Below are positions 55,123 through 64,000 of a stretch of 64,000 bases of DNA, one piece after another. Position numbers and translations under genes: made by a program. Source of the DNA: Ramlibacter sp. WS9 (GTDB lineage: Bacteria > Pseudomonadota > Gammaproteobacteria > Burkholderiales > Burkholderiaceae_C); the NCBI RefSeq assembly GCF_003797765.1, contig NZ_RKMB01000012.1, positions 124,001 to 188,000 of the forward strand, written 5' to 3'. Position 1 is the first letter of the stretch. Every line of letters begins with the position of its first letter. Below the pieces are notes generated by a model, which made no database searches, was not told where the DNA came from, and saw only the letters and a list, made by a program, of their open reading frames with translations.

Positions 55123-55167
55123 CTTTTCCACCCCCGTTTGAATTCAATCACTTAAGCGTTCCCGTTG

Positions 55168-56979
55168 ATGAATCACATCAGAAACTTTTCGATCATCGCG
55201 CACATCGATCACGGCAAATCGACGCTCGCTGACCGCTTGATCCAGCGCTGCGGCGGCTTGTCGGATCGGGAGATGGAAGAGCAGGTGCTCGACTCGATGG
55301 ATCTCGAAAAGGAGCGTGGGATAACCATCAAGGCGCAGACCGCTGCGCTGCGCTACACGGCGCGCGATGGACAGGTCTACAACCTCAATCTGATCGACAC
55401 GCCGGGCCACGTCGACTTCTCGTATGAGGTCTCGCGTTCGCTGTCGGCGTGCGAAGGCGCGTTGCTCGTCGTCGATGCGAGCCAGGGCGTGGAAGCGCAG
55501 ACGGTCGCGAACTGCTACACCGCGCTCGACCTCGGCGTGGAAGTCGTTCCAGTTCTCAACAAGATGGATCTGCCGCAGGCCGACCCGGAGAACGCGAAGG
55601 CGGAGATCGAGGACGTCATCGGCATCGACGCCGGCGATGCGATCCCCTGTTCGGCCAAGACCGGGATGGGCATCGACGAGATCCTCGAAGCTGTCGTTGC
55701 GCGCATCCCGGCGCCGCGCGGCAATCCGCAAGGGCCGCTCCGCGCGATGATCATCGACAGCTGGTTCGACACCTACGTCGGCGTCGTGATGCTGGTGCGT
55801 GTCGTCGACGGCCGCCTCGCCAAGGGCGAACGCATCAAGATGATGGCGACGGGCGCTACCTACAACGCCGACAACCTGGGCGTGTTCACGCCGGGCAGCC
55901 AGCCGCGCGATGCGCTGGAGTCCGGTGAAGTGGGTTTCATCATCGCGGGCATCAAGGAGCTGCAGGCGGCCAAGGTCGGCGACACCGTGACGCTGATCAA
56001 GACGGGCACGGGCGGCGCGGCCGCCACCGCGACCGAGGCGCTGCCGGGCTTCAAGGAAATCCAGCCTCAGGTGTTCGCGGGCCTGTACCCGACCGAAGCG
56101 AACCAATATGATTCGCTGCGCGACGCGCTGGAAAAGCTCAAGCTCAACGACGCCTCGCTGCACTACGAACCCGAAGTCAGCCAGGCGTTGGGTTTCGGAT
56201 TTCGCTGCGGCTTCCTCGGACTGCTCCACATGGAGATCGTGCAGGAGCGCCTGGAGCGTGAGTTCGACCAGGACCTGATCACCACCGCTCCCAGCGTCGT
56301 CTACCAGGTGCTCAAGGCCGATGGTGAGATGATCATGGTCGAGAACCCGTCCAAGATCCCCGACCAGGGCAAGGTCACGGAGATCCGCGAGCCGATCGTG
56401 ACCGTGCACCTGTACATGCCGCAGGAATACGTGGGGCCGGTGATGACGCTGGCCAACCAGAAGCGCGGCGTCCAGCTGAACATGGCGTACCACGGCAAGC
56501 AGGTCATGCTGACCTACGAGATGCCGCTGGGCGAGATCGTGCTGGACTTCTTCGACAAGTTGAAGTCGGTCAGCCGGGGCTACGCGTCCATGGACTACGC
56601 CTTCAAGGAGTTCCGGGCGTCCGACGTGGTCAAGGTCGACATCCTGCTCAACGGCGAGAAGGTGGATGCGCTGTCCATCATCGTCCACCGCACCCAGTCG
56701 CAGTACCGGGGCCGGGCGGTGGTGGCCAAGATGCGCGAAATCATCAGCCGCCAGATGTTCGATGTCGCGATCCAGGCGGCCATCGGCGCCAACATCATCG
56801 CCCGCGAAACCATCAAGGCGCTGCGCAAGAACGTGCTGGCAAAATGCTACGGCGGCGACATCAGCCGCAAGCGCAAGCTCCTCGAAAAACAAAAGGCAGG
56901 CAAGAAACGCATGAAGCAGATCGGTTCGGTCGAAGTCCCGCAGGAAGCGTTCCTCGCTATCTTGCAGGTCGAAGAATGA
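55168..56979 (+). CDS. lepA: Elongation factor 4 (LepA)
   Basis: A 603-residue translational GTPase that binds back- or mis-translocated ribosomes. G1 [15 protein letters not shown]3 [11 protein letters not shown]4 NKMDLP, G5 SAKTGMG, and the LepA-specific C-terminal domain ([21 protein letters not shown]) are all present. The ATG at 55168 gives the family N-terminus [16 protein letters not shown]; a TTG one codon earlier is not needed. Upstream is an intrinsic terminator. lepB follows across repeat B. Confidence 0.97.
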   Translation: MNHIRNFSIIAHIDHGKSTLADRLIQRCGGLSDREMEEQVLDSMDLEKERGITIKAQTAALRYTARDGQVYNLNLIDTPGHVDFSYEVSRSLSACEGALLVVDASQGVEAQTVANCYTALDLGVEVVPVLNKMDLPQADPENAKAEIEDVIGIDAGDAIPCSAKTGMGIDEILEAVVARIPAPRGNPQGPLRAMIIDSWFDTYVGVVMLVRVVDGRLAKGERIKMMATGATYNADNLGVFTPGSQPRDALESGEVGFIIAGIKELQAAKVGDTVTLIKTGTGGAAATATEALPGFKEIQPQVFAGLYPTEANQYDSLRDALEKLKLNDASLHYEPEVSQALGFGFRCGFLGLLHMEIVQERLEREFDQDLITTAPSVVYQVLKADGEMIMVENPSKIPDQGKVTEIREPIVTVHLYMPQEYVGPVMTLANQKRGVQLNMAYHGKQVMLTYEMPLGEIVLDFFDKLKSVSRGYASMDYAFKEFRASDVVKVDILLNGEKVDALSIIVHRTQSQYRGRAVVAKMREIISRQMFDVAIQAAIGANIIARETIKALRKNVLAKCYGGDISRKRKLLEKQKAGKKRMKQIGSVEVPQEAFLAILQVEE

Positions 56980-57054
56980 GGCCCCCACGCTCACTCCGTT
57001 CGCTGCCCCCCGAGGGGGCGCATGCCGTCCTAGAGGCGGCTCGTCGGACGGCAT
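56980..57054. repeat. Dispersed intergenic repeat B, copy 1
   Basis: Begins GGCCCCCACG, contains the perfect hairpin GCCCCCcgaGGGGGC (57005-57019) and ends in GGCGGctCGTCGG. The same order of blocks occurs at 60040-60115. A second hairpin, ATGCCGTCC/GGACGGCAT (57022-57054), ends one base before the lepB start codon and may sequester its ribosome site. Lies between co-directional lepA and lepB. Confidence 0.75.
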
Positions 57055-57055
57055 C

Positions 57056-58024
57056 ATGATGCAAACCCTGACGGCCGCGGTGCTCGCGGCGTTCGCCGGT
57101 TATGCCGGTGCCTGGTACCTGGGCTACGTGGAGGGCAACTTCGCCCTGCTGCTGTTCCTGGCCACCGTCGTCACCGGCCTGTACTGGCTGGCCGAGCGGC
57201 TGTATTTCCTGCCCGCGCGGCGGATTGCGGCCGAGCGGCTGGAAGTGAGCGCGGCGCGTCGCCGGTCCGATCTCGCCGCCCAGGGCATCACACATATTGA
57301 TGGCGACGTCGCCCAGGCGCGGCAGCGCCTGCTGATGCAGCCGTGGTGGCTGGACTGGACGGCGGGTCTGTTTCCAGTGATCCTGGCCGTGTTCGTGCTG
57401 CGCTCATTCCTGTTCGAGCCGTTCAAGATCCCGTCGGGATCGATGATCCCGACGTTGCTGGTCGGGGACCTGATCCTGGTCAACAAATTCACCTACGGCG
57501 TGCGGCTGCCGGTGCTCAATACCAAGCTGACCGAGGGCACTGCGCCGCAACGCGGCGACGTGATGGTGTTTCGCTATCCGCCCCAACCCAACCTGGACTA
57601 CATCAAGCGGGTGGTTGGCGTTCCGGGCGACGAAGTCTCGTACATGAACAAGCAGCTGGCGGTGAATGGCCAGCCGGTACCCAAGACCACGGTCCCGGAT
57701 TTCTTCGACGAAGACGCGATGCGCTACTTCAAGCAGTTCGAGGAAGTGGTGGGGACCAAGCGCTACCGCATACTCAACGACGACAACGCGCCGGCATTCG
57801 TCTCCGCGGCAATGAACTTTCCCTCCAAGGAGAATTGCCGCTACAGTGTCGAGGGTTTCGTCTGCAAGGTGCCGCAGGGGCACTATTTCATGATGGGCGA
57901 CAACCGCGATAATTCAGCCGATTCGCGCGTCTGGGGGTTCGTCCCGGACCGCAACATCGTCGGCAGGGCGTTCTTCGTCTGGATGAATTTCGGCAGTTTC
58001 AAGCGCATCGGCGCATTCGAATAG
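57056..58024 (+). CDS. lepB: Signal peptidase I
   Basis: A 322-residue inner-membrane serine protease that removes signal peptides from exported proteins. Two N-terminal helices (about residues 4-22 and 30-50) and a third near 104-116 precede the catalytic domain: Ser129 in PSGSMIPTLLVGD and Lys184 in DYIKRVVGVPGD (E. coli Ser90, Lys145, the same separation), then MGDNRDNSADSR. ATG at 57056 or 57059; no clear ribosome site, since the region is a hairpin of repeat B. The lepA-lepB order is conserved. Confidence 0.96.
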   Translation: MMQTLTAAVLAAFAGYAGAWYLGYVEGNFALLLFLATVVTGLYWLAERLYFLPARRIAAERLEVSAARRRSDLAAQGITHIDGDVAQARQRLLMQPWWLDWTAGLFPVILAVFVLRSFLFEPFKIPSGSMIPTLLVGDLILVNKFTYGVRLPVLNTKLTEGTAPQRGDVMVFRYPPQPNLDYIKRVVGVPGDEVSYMNKQLAVNGQPVPKTTVPDFFDEDAMRYFKQFEEVVGTKRYRILNDDNAPAFVSAAMNFPSKENCRYSVEGFVCKVPQGHYFMMGDNRDNSADSRVWGFVPDRNIVGRAFFVWMNFGSFKRIGAFE

Positions 58025-58050
58025 TGTCTTTGCAGGAGAAGGGTTAACAC

Positions 58051-58404
58051 ATGAAGCGTCGACTCAAATCAAGCCAGTCCGGCCTCTCGTTCATCGGCCT
58101 GCTGTTCGTGGTGGGCGTGCTCGCCTGCCTCGGCGTCCTTGGGGCGCAGGCTTTTCCGACGGTCGTCGAGTACCAGGCCATCCTGAAAGCCACGCAGAAG
58201 GCGTCCGAAGGCGGCACGGTGGCTGAGGTCAGGCAAATCTTCCAGAAAGCGGCGGACATTGACGACATCAAGTCCATCAGCGCCAAAGACTTGGACGTGA
58301 GCAAGAACGGCGACAAAGTCATCGTGAAGTTCGCGTACACGCGGGAAATTCACATGTTTGGCCCGGCTTGGCTGCTCCTCAAATACGCCGGCCAGTCCAA
58401 GTAA
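58051..58404 (+). CDS. DUF4845 membrane protein
   Basis: A 117-residue protein with a pilin-like N-terminus: short basic start ([11 protein letters not shown]), then a hydrophobic helix [19 protein letters not shown], and a periplasmic domain ([35 protein letters not shown]). DUF4845 genes regularly sit between lepB and rnc in betaproteobacteria; the function is unknown. AGGAG upstream. rnc starts 11 bases after its stop. Confidence 0.88.
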   Translation: MKRRLKSSQSGLSFIGLLFVVGVLACLGVLGAQAFPTVVEYQAILKATQKASEGGTVAEVRQIFQKAADIDDIKSISAKDLDVSKNGDKVIVKFAYTREIHMFGPAWLLLKYAGQSK

Positions 58405-58414
58405 AAAGGCAAGC

Positions 58415-59098
58415 GTGGATGGCCAACTCATTGCACTGCAGGCCCGCTTGCAGCACCAGTTCTCCGACCGGCAGTTGCTGGCGCGGGCGCTGACGCACCG
58501 CAGTTTTTCGGCTGACCACAACGAGCGCCTGGAATTCCTGGGCGACTCCGTGCTGAACCTCGCAGTTGCGGCACTGCTGTACGACCGGTTGAAAGATCTC
58601 CCCGAAGGCGACCTGTCGCGCGTGCGGGCCAACCTGGTCAAGCAGGAAACCCTGCACCAGTTGGCCGTCACGCTGGGCCTGCCTGACCTGCTGCGCCTGG
58701 GAGAGGGCGAAATGCGCTCCGGCGGCAGCCGGCGACCTTCCATCCTGGCCGATGCGCTGGAAGCCGTCATCGGCGCCGTGCACCTGGATGCCGGCTATGG
58801 CGCCGCCGAGGCGCTGGTGCGCCGTCTGTTCGAGGACGTCGAGATCAAACCCACCATGGCCGCGACGGCCAAGGACCCCAAAACCGAACTGCAGGAGTGG
58901 CTCCAGGGCCGTAGGATGAAGCTTCCCGTTTACCGAGTGGCCGCGACGCTGGGCGCCGCACACAAGCAGACGTTCGATGTCGAGTGTGAAATCCCCGAAC
59001 TGGGCACTGTCGAGCGGGGCATCGGCGCATCCCGCCGCGCCGGCGAGCAGGCCGCCGCGGCCGCGATGCTGCTGGCGCTGAAGGCGAAGGGGAAATGA
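58415..59098 (+). CDS. rnc: Ribonuclease III
   Basis: Double-strand-specific RNase for rRNA precursor and regulatory RNA processing. 227 residues; the catalytic signature [16 protein letters not shown] gives Glu40 and Asp44, [14 protein letters not shown] the second acidic site, and the dsRNA-binding domain is [20 protein letters not shown] through to [12 protein letters not shown]. The GTG at 58415 is chosen: AAAAAGG lies upstream and the product then starts as typical RNase III; an upstream in-frame codon would overlap DUF4845. era overlaps by ATGA. Confidence 0.95.
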   Translation: MDGQLIALQARLQHQFSDRQLLARALTHRSFSADHNERLEFLGDSVLNLAVAALLYDRLKDLPEGDLSRVRANLVKQETLHQLAVTLGLPDLLRLGEGEMRSGGSRRPSILADALEAVIGAVHLDAGYGAAEALVRRLFEDVEIKPTMAATAKDPKTELQEWLQGRRMKLPVYRVAATLGAAHKQTFDVECEIPELGTVERGIGASRRAGEQAAAAAMLLALKAKGK

Positions 59099-60030
59099 TG
59101 GAACCCGAAGAAAAGAAAGACGACGGCATCGCCGGCGTCCAGCGCTGCGGCGTGATCGCCATCGTCGGCAAGCCCAACGTGGGCAAGTCCACGCTGCTGA
59201 ACGCGCTGGTCGGCCAGAAGATCAGCATCACCTCGCGCAAGGCGCAGACCACCCGGCACCGCATCACCGGCATCCGGACGGTGGGGGCGGCACAGTTCGT
59301 CTTCGTCGATACGCCGGGCTTCCAGACGCGCCATGCCACCGCGCTCAACAAGTCGCTGAACAAGACAGTGATGGGCGCCATCGGCGACGTCGACTTGGTC
59401 CTGTTTGTGGTCGAGGCCGGGAAGTTCACCCTGGCCGACGCCAAAGTGCTGTCGCTGCTCAAGCCGGGCATCCCCGTGCTGCTGGTCGCCAACAAGCTCG
59501 ACGAAGTGAATCGCCGCGGCGACATCGCGCCCTGGCTGCAGGAAATGCAAAAGCGCCACGCATTCGCCGAGTTCGTGCCCATGTCGGCCAAGAACGCTAA
59601 AGACGTGGAACGTCTCTTCGCCATCTGCGAGAAGTACTTGCCCGAGCAACCCTGGTGGTACGGCGAAGACGAGCTCACGGATCGAAGCGAGAAGTTCCTG
59701 GCTTCGGAAACGGTGCGCGAGAAGCTGTTCCGTTTCACCGGCGATGAATTGCCCTACACGTCTACCGTCATCATTGACAAGTTCGAGGAAGAACCCAGCC
59801 CCAAGCACAAGCGGATGGTCAAGATTGCCGCCACCATCGTGGTCGAGCGCGACGGCCACAAGGCGATGGTGATCGGCGAGAAGGGTGAGCGCTTGAAACG
59901 GATCGGCACCGAAGCCCGCCAGGAACTCGAGAAGCTCATGGACTGCAAGGTGTTCCTGGAAGTCTGGGTCAAGGTCCGTTCGGGCTGGGCCGACGACGAA
60001 GCCCGGGTGAAGTCCTTCGGCTACGAATAA
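59095..60030 (+). CDS. era: GTPase Era
   Basis: Essential GTPase for 30S subunit maturation. 311 residues: G1 [15 protein letters not shown] (about residues 24-38), switch region [13 protein letters not shown]3 [12 protein letters not shown]4 NKLDEVN, and the KH domain ([30 protein letters not shown]). ATG at 59095 overlaps the rnc stop (ATGATG leaves a one-codon ambiguity). recO follows across repeat B copy 2. Confidence 0.97.
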   Translation: MMEPEEKKDDGIAGVQRCGVIAIVGKPNVGKSTLLNALVGQKISITSRKAQTTRHRITGIRTVGAAQFVFVDTPGFQTRHATALNKSLNKTVMGAIGDVDLVLFVVEAGKFTLADAKVLSLLKPGIPVLLVANKLDEVNRRGDIAPWLQEMQKRHAFAEFVPMSAKNAKDVERLFAICEKYLPEQPWWYGEDELTDRSEKFLASETVREKLFRFTGDELPYTSTVIIDKFEEEPSPKHKRMVKIAATIVVERDGHKAMVIGEKGERLKRIGTEARQELEKLMDCKVFLEVWVKVRSGWADDEARVKSFGYE

Positions 60031-60039
60031 AGGGATGTT

Positions 60040-60115
60040 GGCCCCCACGTTTGCCGCTGCGCGGCTGCTCTGCCCCCCGAGGGGGCCCAATTCCCCTAGG
60101 GGCGGTCCGTCGGGG
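60040..60115. repeat. Dispersed intergenic repeat B, copy 2
   Basis: Shares with 56980-57054 the blocks GGCCCCCACG, the hairpin GCCCCCcgaGGGGGC (60072-60086) and a GGGGCGGtcCGTCGG end. The middle differs; CCCCTAGGGG is a second palindrome. Located between era and recO in the same direction. Confidence 0.75.
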
Positions 60116-60128
60116 ACTTGAGACTGCC

Positions 60129-60878
60129 GTGGCCAAGCGCATTTCCGACGAGCCGGCCTTCGTCCTGCACCGTTACGACTGGAGCGAGTCGAGCCTGATC
60201 CTGGAAGTGTTCACGCGCCACCACGGCCGCGTGGCGCTGGTAGCCAAGGGCGCGAAGCGGCCAAGCTCCAACTTTCGTCCCGTGCTGCTGCCGCTGCAGC
60301 CGCTGCACGTGGCTTTCGGCGGCGACACCGAAATCCGCACGCTCAAGGGCGCCGAGTGGGGCGGCGGCCAGGTCATGCCGACCGGCGACGCGCTGCTGTC
60401 GGGTTACTACCTCAACGAGCTCCTCCTGCGCCTTCTGGCACGCGACGACCCGCATCCACAGTTGTTCGACACCTATGCGGCGGCGGTGAGCGTGCTGGCT
60501 TCGGAGCATGGCGAGGCATTGGAGCCTGCGCTGCGCGCGTTCGAGCTCCTCTTGCTGCGAGAGATCGGCCTGCTGCCGTCGCTGGACATGCAGACTTTGT
60601 CGTTGGGCCCCTTGGAGCCGGATGCCCGCTACAGCCTGCTGCCCGAAGCAGGTTTGGTGGCCTCGCGTGATGAGGGCGCGCGTACCAGCCTGAGCGGCGC
60701 GCAGTGGCTGGCCCTGCAGCGCGCGCTCGACGACAGCGCCCCGTTCAACGCGACGCTGCAGCAGGCGGCGCACACCATGGCCGAACTCAAGCCCCAATTG
60801 CGCACGCTGCTGCACTACCATTGCGGGGTTTCGACGCTGCGAACCCGCCAGCTGATGATCGACCTGCAAGCCTTATGA
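60129..60878 (+). CDS. recO: DNA repair protein RecO
   Basis: Recombination mediator of the RecFOR pathway, loading RecA on single strands. 249 residues: OB-fold N-terminus ([35 protein letters not shown]) and a helical C-terminal domain without the zinc-finger cysteines found in some members. The GTG at 60129 is selected because the earlier in-frame sequence is repeat B. No good ribosome site is seen. It overlaps pdxJ by ATGA. Confidence 0.92.
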   Translation: MAKRISDEPAFVLHRYDWSESSLILEVFTRHHGRVALVAKGAKRPSSNFRPVLLPLQPLHVAFGGDTEIRTLKGAEWGGGQVMPTGDALLSGYYLNELLLRLLARDDPHPQLFDTYAAAVSVLASEHGEALEPALRAFELLLLREIGLLPSLDMQTLSLGPLEPDARYSLLPEAGLVASRDEGARTSLSGAQWLALQRALDDSAPFNATLQQAAHTMAELKPQLRTLLHYHCGVSTLRTRQLMIDLQAL

Positions 60879-61642
60879 CTTCTTCCAAGACCGCGCTGTC
60901 AGTCAACCTCAACAAGGTGGCTTTGGTGAGAAACACGCGCCACCTGGGCATTCCCAGCGTCACGCGCGCCGCAACGTTGTGCCTGCAGGCGGGAGCCCAG
61001 GGAATCACAGTGCACCCACGCCCAGACGCCCGCCACATCCGGCCCGACGATGTGCATGCGCTGCACGAGCTGCTCAAGTCCTGGCCGGGTGTCGAATACA
61101 ACATCGAGGGCAACCCCTTCCACAACCTGATGGAGTTCGTGCGCGAGCTGCGGCCGCACCAGTGCACCCTGGTTCCCGATAGCGAAGGCCAGTTCACGAG
61201 CGACCGCGGCTGGATCCTGCCGGCCGACAGCGAAAGGCTGAAGCCCGTGATCGCGGAGGCGAAGGCGCTGGGCGTTCGCGTCAGCCTGTTCATGGATCCG
61301 CTCCCCGATGCCATGGCGCACGCCAAGGCCGTGGGCGCCGACCGCGTGGAGCTATACACCGAGAGTTACGCCAGTGCCTGGGGCACGCCGCTCCAGGCAG
61401 AGGTGCTGCGGCAATTCGCCGATGCGGCGCGCGCAGCCATGGCCGCGGGGCTCGAAGTGAACGCGGGCCATGATCTTTCCCGCGAGAACCTTGCCGATTT
61501 CCTGCGCGAAGTGCCCGGCGTGCGCGAAGTGTCGATCGGCCATGCGCTCGTCTCGGACGCGCTGGAGCTGGGCTACGCGGCCACCATCAAGGGCTACCTC
61601 GCCAGCATCGATAGGGCCTTCGACAGCGGGGCCGTGGCTTGA
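60875..61642 (+). CDS. pdxJ: Pyridoxine 5'-phosphate synthase
   Basis: Condenses 1-deoxyxylulose-5-phosphate and 3-amino-2-oxopropyl phosphate to pyridoxine phosphate (vitamin B6). 255-residue TIM barrel: [58 protein letters not shown] and [12 protein letters not shown] are all family motifs. Coupled to recO (ATGA) and to acpS (TTGA). Confidence 0.96.
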   Translation: MTSSKTALSVNLNKVALVRNTRHLGIPSVTRAATLCLQAGAQGITVHPRPDARHIRPDDVHALHELLKSWPGVEYNIEGNPFHNLMEFVRELRPHQCTLVPDSEGQFTSDRGWILPADSERLKPVIAEAKALGVRVSLFMDPLPDAMAHAKAVGADRVELYTESYASAWGTPLQAEVLRQFADAARAAMAAGLEVNAGHDLSRENLADFLREVPGVREVSIGHALVSDALELGYAATIKGYLASIDRAFDSGAVA

Positions 61643-62043
61643 TCCAGGGCATCGGCACCGATATCTGCGATGTGCGGCGAATCCGCGCGTCGTTCGAGCG
61701 GCACGGCGAGCGCTTTGCCCAGAGAGTCTTGAGCGACGGCGAGCTTGCAGTGTGGAAGTCCCGCAGCGCCCGCTGGCCCGAGCGCGGCGTGCGCTACCTG
61801 GCGACGCGCTTCTCCGCCAAAGAGGCGTTCAGCAAGGCCGTGGGCCTGGGCCTGCGCATGCCGATGACCTGGCGGCTGTGCGAGATCGCGAATCTCCCCA
61901 GCGGTAAACCCGTGATCGTGCTCCACGGTGGCTTGAAAGAGTGGTTCGAAGCGCAGGGCTGGATTGCCCACGTGACCGTCACCGACGAAACCGACTACGC
62001 GGCGAGCTTCGTCGTGGTCGAGAAAAGAGAAACACCCCCATGA
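61639..62043 (+). CDS. acpS: Holo-ACP synthase
   Basis: Transfers 4'-phosphopantetheine from CoA to Ser37 of AcpP. 134 residues; [15 protein letters not shown] supplies a Mg-binding aspartate and [17 protein letters not shown] the catalytic glutamate and lysine. The start is a TTG overlapping the pdxJ stop as TTGA; no other codon yields the full N-terminus. It overlaps nagZ by ATGA. Confidence 0.95.
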   Translation: MIQGIGTDICDVRRIRASFERHGERFAQRVLSDGELAVWKSRSARWPERGVRYLATRFSAKEAFSKAVGLGLRMPMTWRLCEIANLPSGKPVIVLHGGLKEWFEAQGWIAHVTVTDETDYAASFVVVEKRETPP

Positions 62044-63119
62044 GCCACCATGCTCCCCTGATCCTGGACATCGCGGGAACCGCATTGACCGAAGCCGACC
62101 GTGTGCGGCTCGAACACCCGCTGACCGGCGGACTGATCCTGTTCCAGCGCAACTGGCACGACCGCGAGCAGCTCGAGCTGCTGTGCGCGGAGGTCAAGTC
62201 CATCCGTCCCGACATCCTCATCTGCGTGGACCATGAAGGCGGCCCGGTGCAGCGCTTTCGCACCGATGGCTTCACGCACCTGCCGCCCATGCGCGCGTTC
62301 GGCGAGATGTGGATGAAAGACAAGGGCGGGACGGGCACAGGCGCCATGGCGGCGACCAATGCCGCAACGGCCGCCGGCTACGTGCTCGGCGCCGAGCTGC
62401 GCGCCTGCGCCGTTGACTTCAGTTTCACCCCGGTGCTGGACCTGGACTATGGCGAAAGCAGCGTCATCGGCAAACGGGCCTTCCATCGCGACCCGCGCCT
62501 GGTGTCGGTGTTGGCCAAGAGCCTGATGCACGGCCTGCTGCGCGCGGGCATGGCGAATTGCGGCAAGCATTTCCCGGGTCACGGGTTCGTCACGGCGGAC
62601 TCGCATGTCGACATCCCGGTCGACAAGCGCAGCTTGAAAGCGATCCTGGCGGAGGACGCCGCGCCGTACGAGTGGCTCAGCACGACGCTGTCGAGCGTCA
62701 TGCCAGCACACGTCATTTATCCGAAGGTCGATTCACGGCCGGCCGGGTTTTCCAGCCGCTGGCTGAACGACATCTTGCGCGGCCAGCTGGGCTTTGGCGG
62801 CGCCGTCATCAGCGACGACCTGAGCATGGCCGGGGCGCGCCTGATCGACGGGCGAGAAGTGAGCTTCACCGAAGCCGCCGTGGCCGCGTTGAACGCCGGC
62901 TGCGACCTCGTGCCGTTGTGCAACCAGTCGCTGGGCGACGGACGGGCCGTGGACGAACTGCTGGCCGGGCTGGACGAGGCGCTGGCCAAGGGTCAGTGGC
63001 GTGCCAGCGAGGCCAGCGAGCAGCGGCGCCTCGCCTTGCTGCCGGTGGGCCCGGCGCTGGACTGGGACTCGCTCATGGCGCATCCCGACTACATGCGCGC
63101 GCTCGACCTCATACCCTAG
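62040..63119 (+). CDS. nagZ: Beta-N-acetylhexosaminidase
   Basis: Cytoplasmic family-3 glycosidase that removes GlcNAc from anhydromuropeptides in cell-wall recycling. 359 residues: [42 protein letters not shown] (with the mobile His loop of NagZ), and [13 protein letters not shown] with the nucleophile aspartate. Last gene of the rnc-era-recO-pdxJ-acpS-nagZ operon. It is followed by repeat A copy 2. Confidence 0.95.
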   Translation: MSHHAPLILDIAGTALTEADRVRLEHPLTGGLILFQRNWHDREQLELLCAEVKSIRPDILICVDHEGGPVQRFRTDGFTHLPPMRAFGEMWMKDKGGTGTGAMAATNAATAAGYVLGAELRACAVDFSFTPVLDLDYGESSVIGKRAFHRDPRLVSVLAKSLMHGLLRAGMANCGKHFPGHGFVTADSHVDIPVDKRSLKAILAEDAAPYEWLSTTLSSVMPAHVIYPKVDSRPAGFSSRWLNDILRGQLGFGGAVISDDLSMAGARLIDGREVSFTEAAVAALNAGCDLVPLCNQSLGDGRAVDELLAGLDEALAKGQWRASEASEQRRLALLPVGPALDWDSLMAHPDYMRALDLIP

Positions 63120-63127
63120 ACAAGACC

Positions 63128-63228
63128 CACCCCCGAAGCGCCTGCGGCGATGCCCCCTCGGGCGTTGCCCTCTCCCCCTCAAGGGGGCGCCACCAGCGGC
63201 CCGGCGGAGCCGGTTCCGCGGTGGCCGC
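63128..63228. repeat. Dispersed intergenic repeat A, copy 2
   Basis: Matches 35492-35592 at 97 of 101 positions, in the same orientation. It lies between convergent nagZ and the Hsp70-like gene, and its right half (63179-63228) supplies the last codons and the stop of that gene. Confidence 0.85.
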
Positions 63229-64000
63229 TTGCGAAGGTCCGCGCTCCGGCATATGCGAGACCGGAGGCAACGCCGCCGAACAAGTCGCCCTCGACCAGGG
63301 GAACACCCGGAAACCTTCTGCGCAGCGCCGCCTGGAAAGGCTTGAGCGCCGACGATCCTCCGGTGAGATAGATCGCGTCGAGCTGGCCGCCCGCCAGCCC
63401 GGCGCGCCGCGTGCATTCGTGGGCGCAGTCCATGACCTGGCCAAGCAGGCCCTCAAGATATTTCTCCACCGACTGCGCGTCGAATTCCGTGCGCAGGCCC
63501 GGTTCGATGTAGCCCAAGTCCAGGGGCGTTGCGAACTCGCTGCTCGAACTCCGGATCTTGGCGCCCTCCACGTCACCGGCGAGGTGATGTCCGAGGTGCT
63601 CCTGCAGTACTCTCAGCAGGCGATCGTGCAGCCGCGAATCTGTGTAGTTGGTGCGCAGATCCTGGGCCTGCTGCCATGCCTTGGGCGTGTACAGCCAGTT
63701 GATCATGTGCCAGGTGGCCAGGTCGAAGAAAATCGGCGCCGGCACCTCACGGCCCTGAGGACCGATGTGGCGCCGCCCAAGCAGCGGCATAACCTGTTCC
63801 AGGCTCAGCTTGCGGTCGTAGTCCGTGCCCGCGACATGGACGCCGGTGGTGGCCAGGATGTCGTCCGTGCGGTCTGGCCGGCCGGCGCGATCAGGGCCCA
63901 GGCGCACGACGGTGAAGTCCGACGTGCCGCCGCCAATGTCTGCGATCAGCGTCAGGGACTCCTTGCCGACACGGCGCTCGTAGTCGAAGGCAGCGGCGAT
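63179..64000 (-). CDS. Hsp70-like protein (YegD type), 5' end cut by window edge
   Basis: The reverse frame enters from the right edge and stays open to 63179 (about 273 residues seen). Actin/Hsp70 ATPase motifs are present: LIADIGGGTSDFTVVRLG (phosphate 2), and AIYLTGGSSALKPFQAALRRRFPG (adenosine). Length and the early end after the ATPase part resemble E. coli YegD rather than DnaK; no substrate-binding domain with EEVD is found. The last 16 codons (about GHRGTGSAGPLVAPP) are encoded by repeat A, so the original C-terminus was probably replaced or extended. Confidence 0.85.
   Translation of the reverse strand: MAAAFDYERRVGKESLTLIADIGGGTSDFTVVRLGPDRAGRPDRTDDILATTGVHVAGTDYDRKLSLEQVMPLLGRRHIGPQGREVPAPIFFDLATWHMINWLYTPKAWQQAQDLRTNYTDSRLHDRLLRVLQEHLGHHLAGDVEGAKIRSSSSEFATPLDLGYIEPGLRTEFDAQSVEKYLEGLLGQVMDCAHECTRRAGLAGGQLDAIYLTGGSSALKPFQAALRRRFPGVPLVEGDLFGGVASGLAYAGARTFASGHRGTGSAGPLVAPP

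Overview
The window is high-GC chromosomal DNA (mostly well above 60% GC by eye) from a betaproteobacterium of the order Burkholderiales, most likely Comamonadaceae (Ramlibacter/Variovorax/Caenimonas-like). This rests on gene order (rne-rluC, yceD-rpmF-plsX-fabHDG-acpP-fabF-rpoE-rseAB-mucD-lepAB-rnc-era-recO-pdxJ-acpS-nagZ), protein character, and short GC-rich intergenic repeats typical of that family. About 62 protein genes are packed densely, many with ATGA, GTGA, TTGA or TGATG start/stop overlaps. I saw no tRNA or rRNA gene, CRISPR array, prophage or insertion sequence.

Layout. 1-9400 holds the start of hemA (cut by the left edge), a 2OG-Fe(II) oxygenase, an alpha/beta hydrolase, queF, a crotonase, two small unknown proteins, and an ECF sigma/anti-sigma pair preceded by a secreted repeat protein. 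9401-15145 is accessory metabolism: dinB, a diheme cytochrome c, an NTF2-like lipoprotein, a TetR regulator with a well-formed operator/promoter facing a small protein and a GNAT enzyme, and an FMN L-lactate dehydrogenase. 15233-23346 encodes PbpC (PBP1C) and a 1976-residue thioester alpha-2-macroglobulin, translationally coupled. 23397-35487 is argH, algZ-algR-like LytS/LytTR genes, an AI-2E family permease, a MntA/HepT toxin-antitoxin pair, ppc, and the heme genes hemC-hemD-hemX-hemY. This resembles the Pseudomonas argH-algZ-algR-hemC-hemD order with extra genes in between.

35625-44755 holds rne (reverse), a long structured leader, rluC, a 49-residue membrane peptide, a HAD phosphatase, a Rieske protein, an S49 protease, an RsmI-like methylase, a Maf/YceF pyrophosphatase, yceD and rpmF. 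44844-50227 is the fatty-acid synthesis cluster. 50268-54648 is the envelope-stress operon (YgfX-like, rpoE, rseA, rseB/mucB, mucD). 55168-63119 is lepA-lepB-DUF4845-rnc-era-recO-pdxJ-acpS-nagZ. The right edge cuts an Hsp70-like gene whose last codons lie in a dispersed repeat.

Most of the window is ordinary core genome. The least explained items are two families of dispersed intergenic repeats, a possible about 200-nt non-coding RNA between mucD and lepA, a four-half-site GTAAG array upstream of a small unknown gene, the unusually long overlap of mntA with hepT, and the secreted duplicated-domain protein in the ECF sigma operon. No clearly new multi-gene system could be demonstrated from sequence alone.
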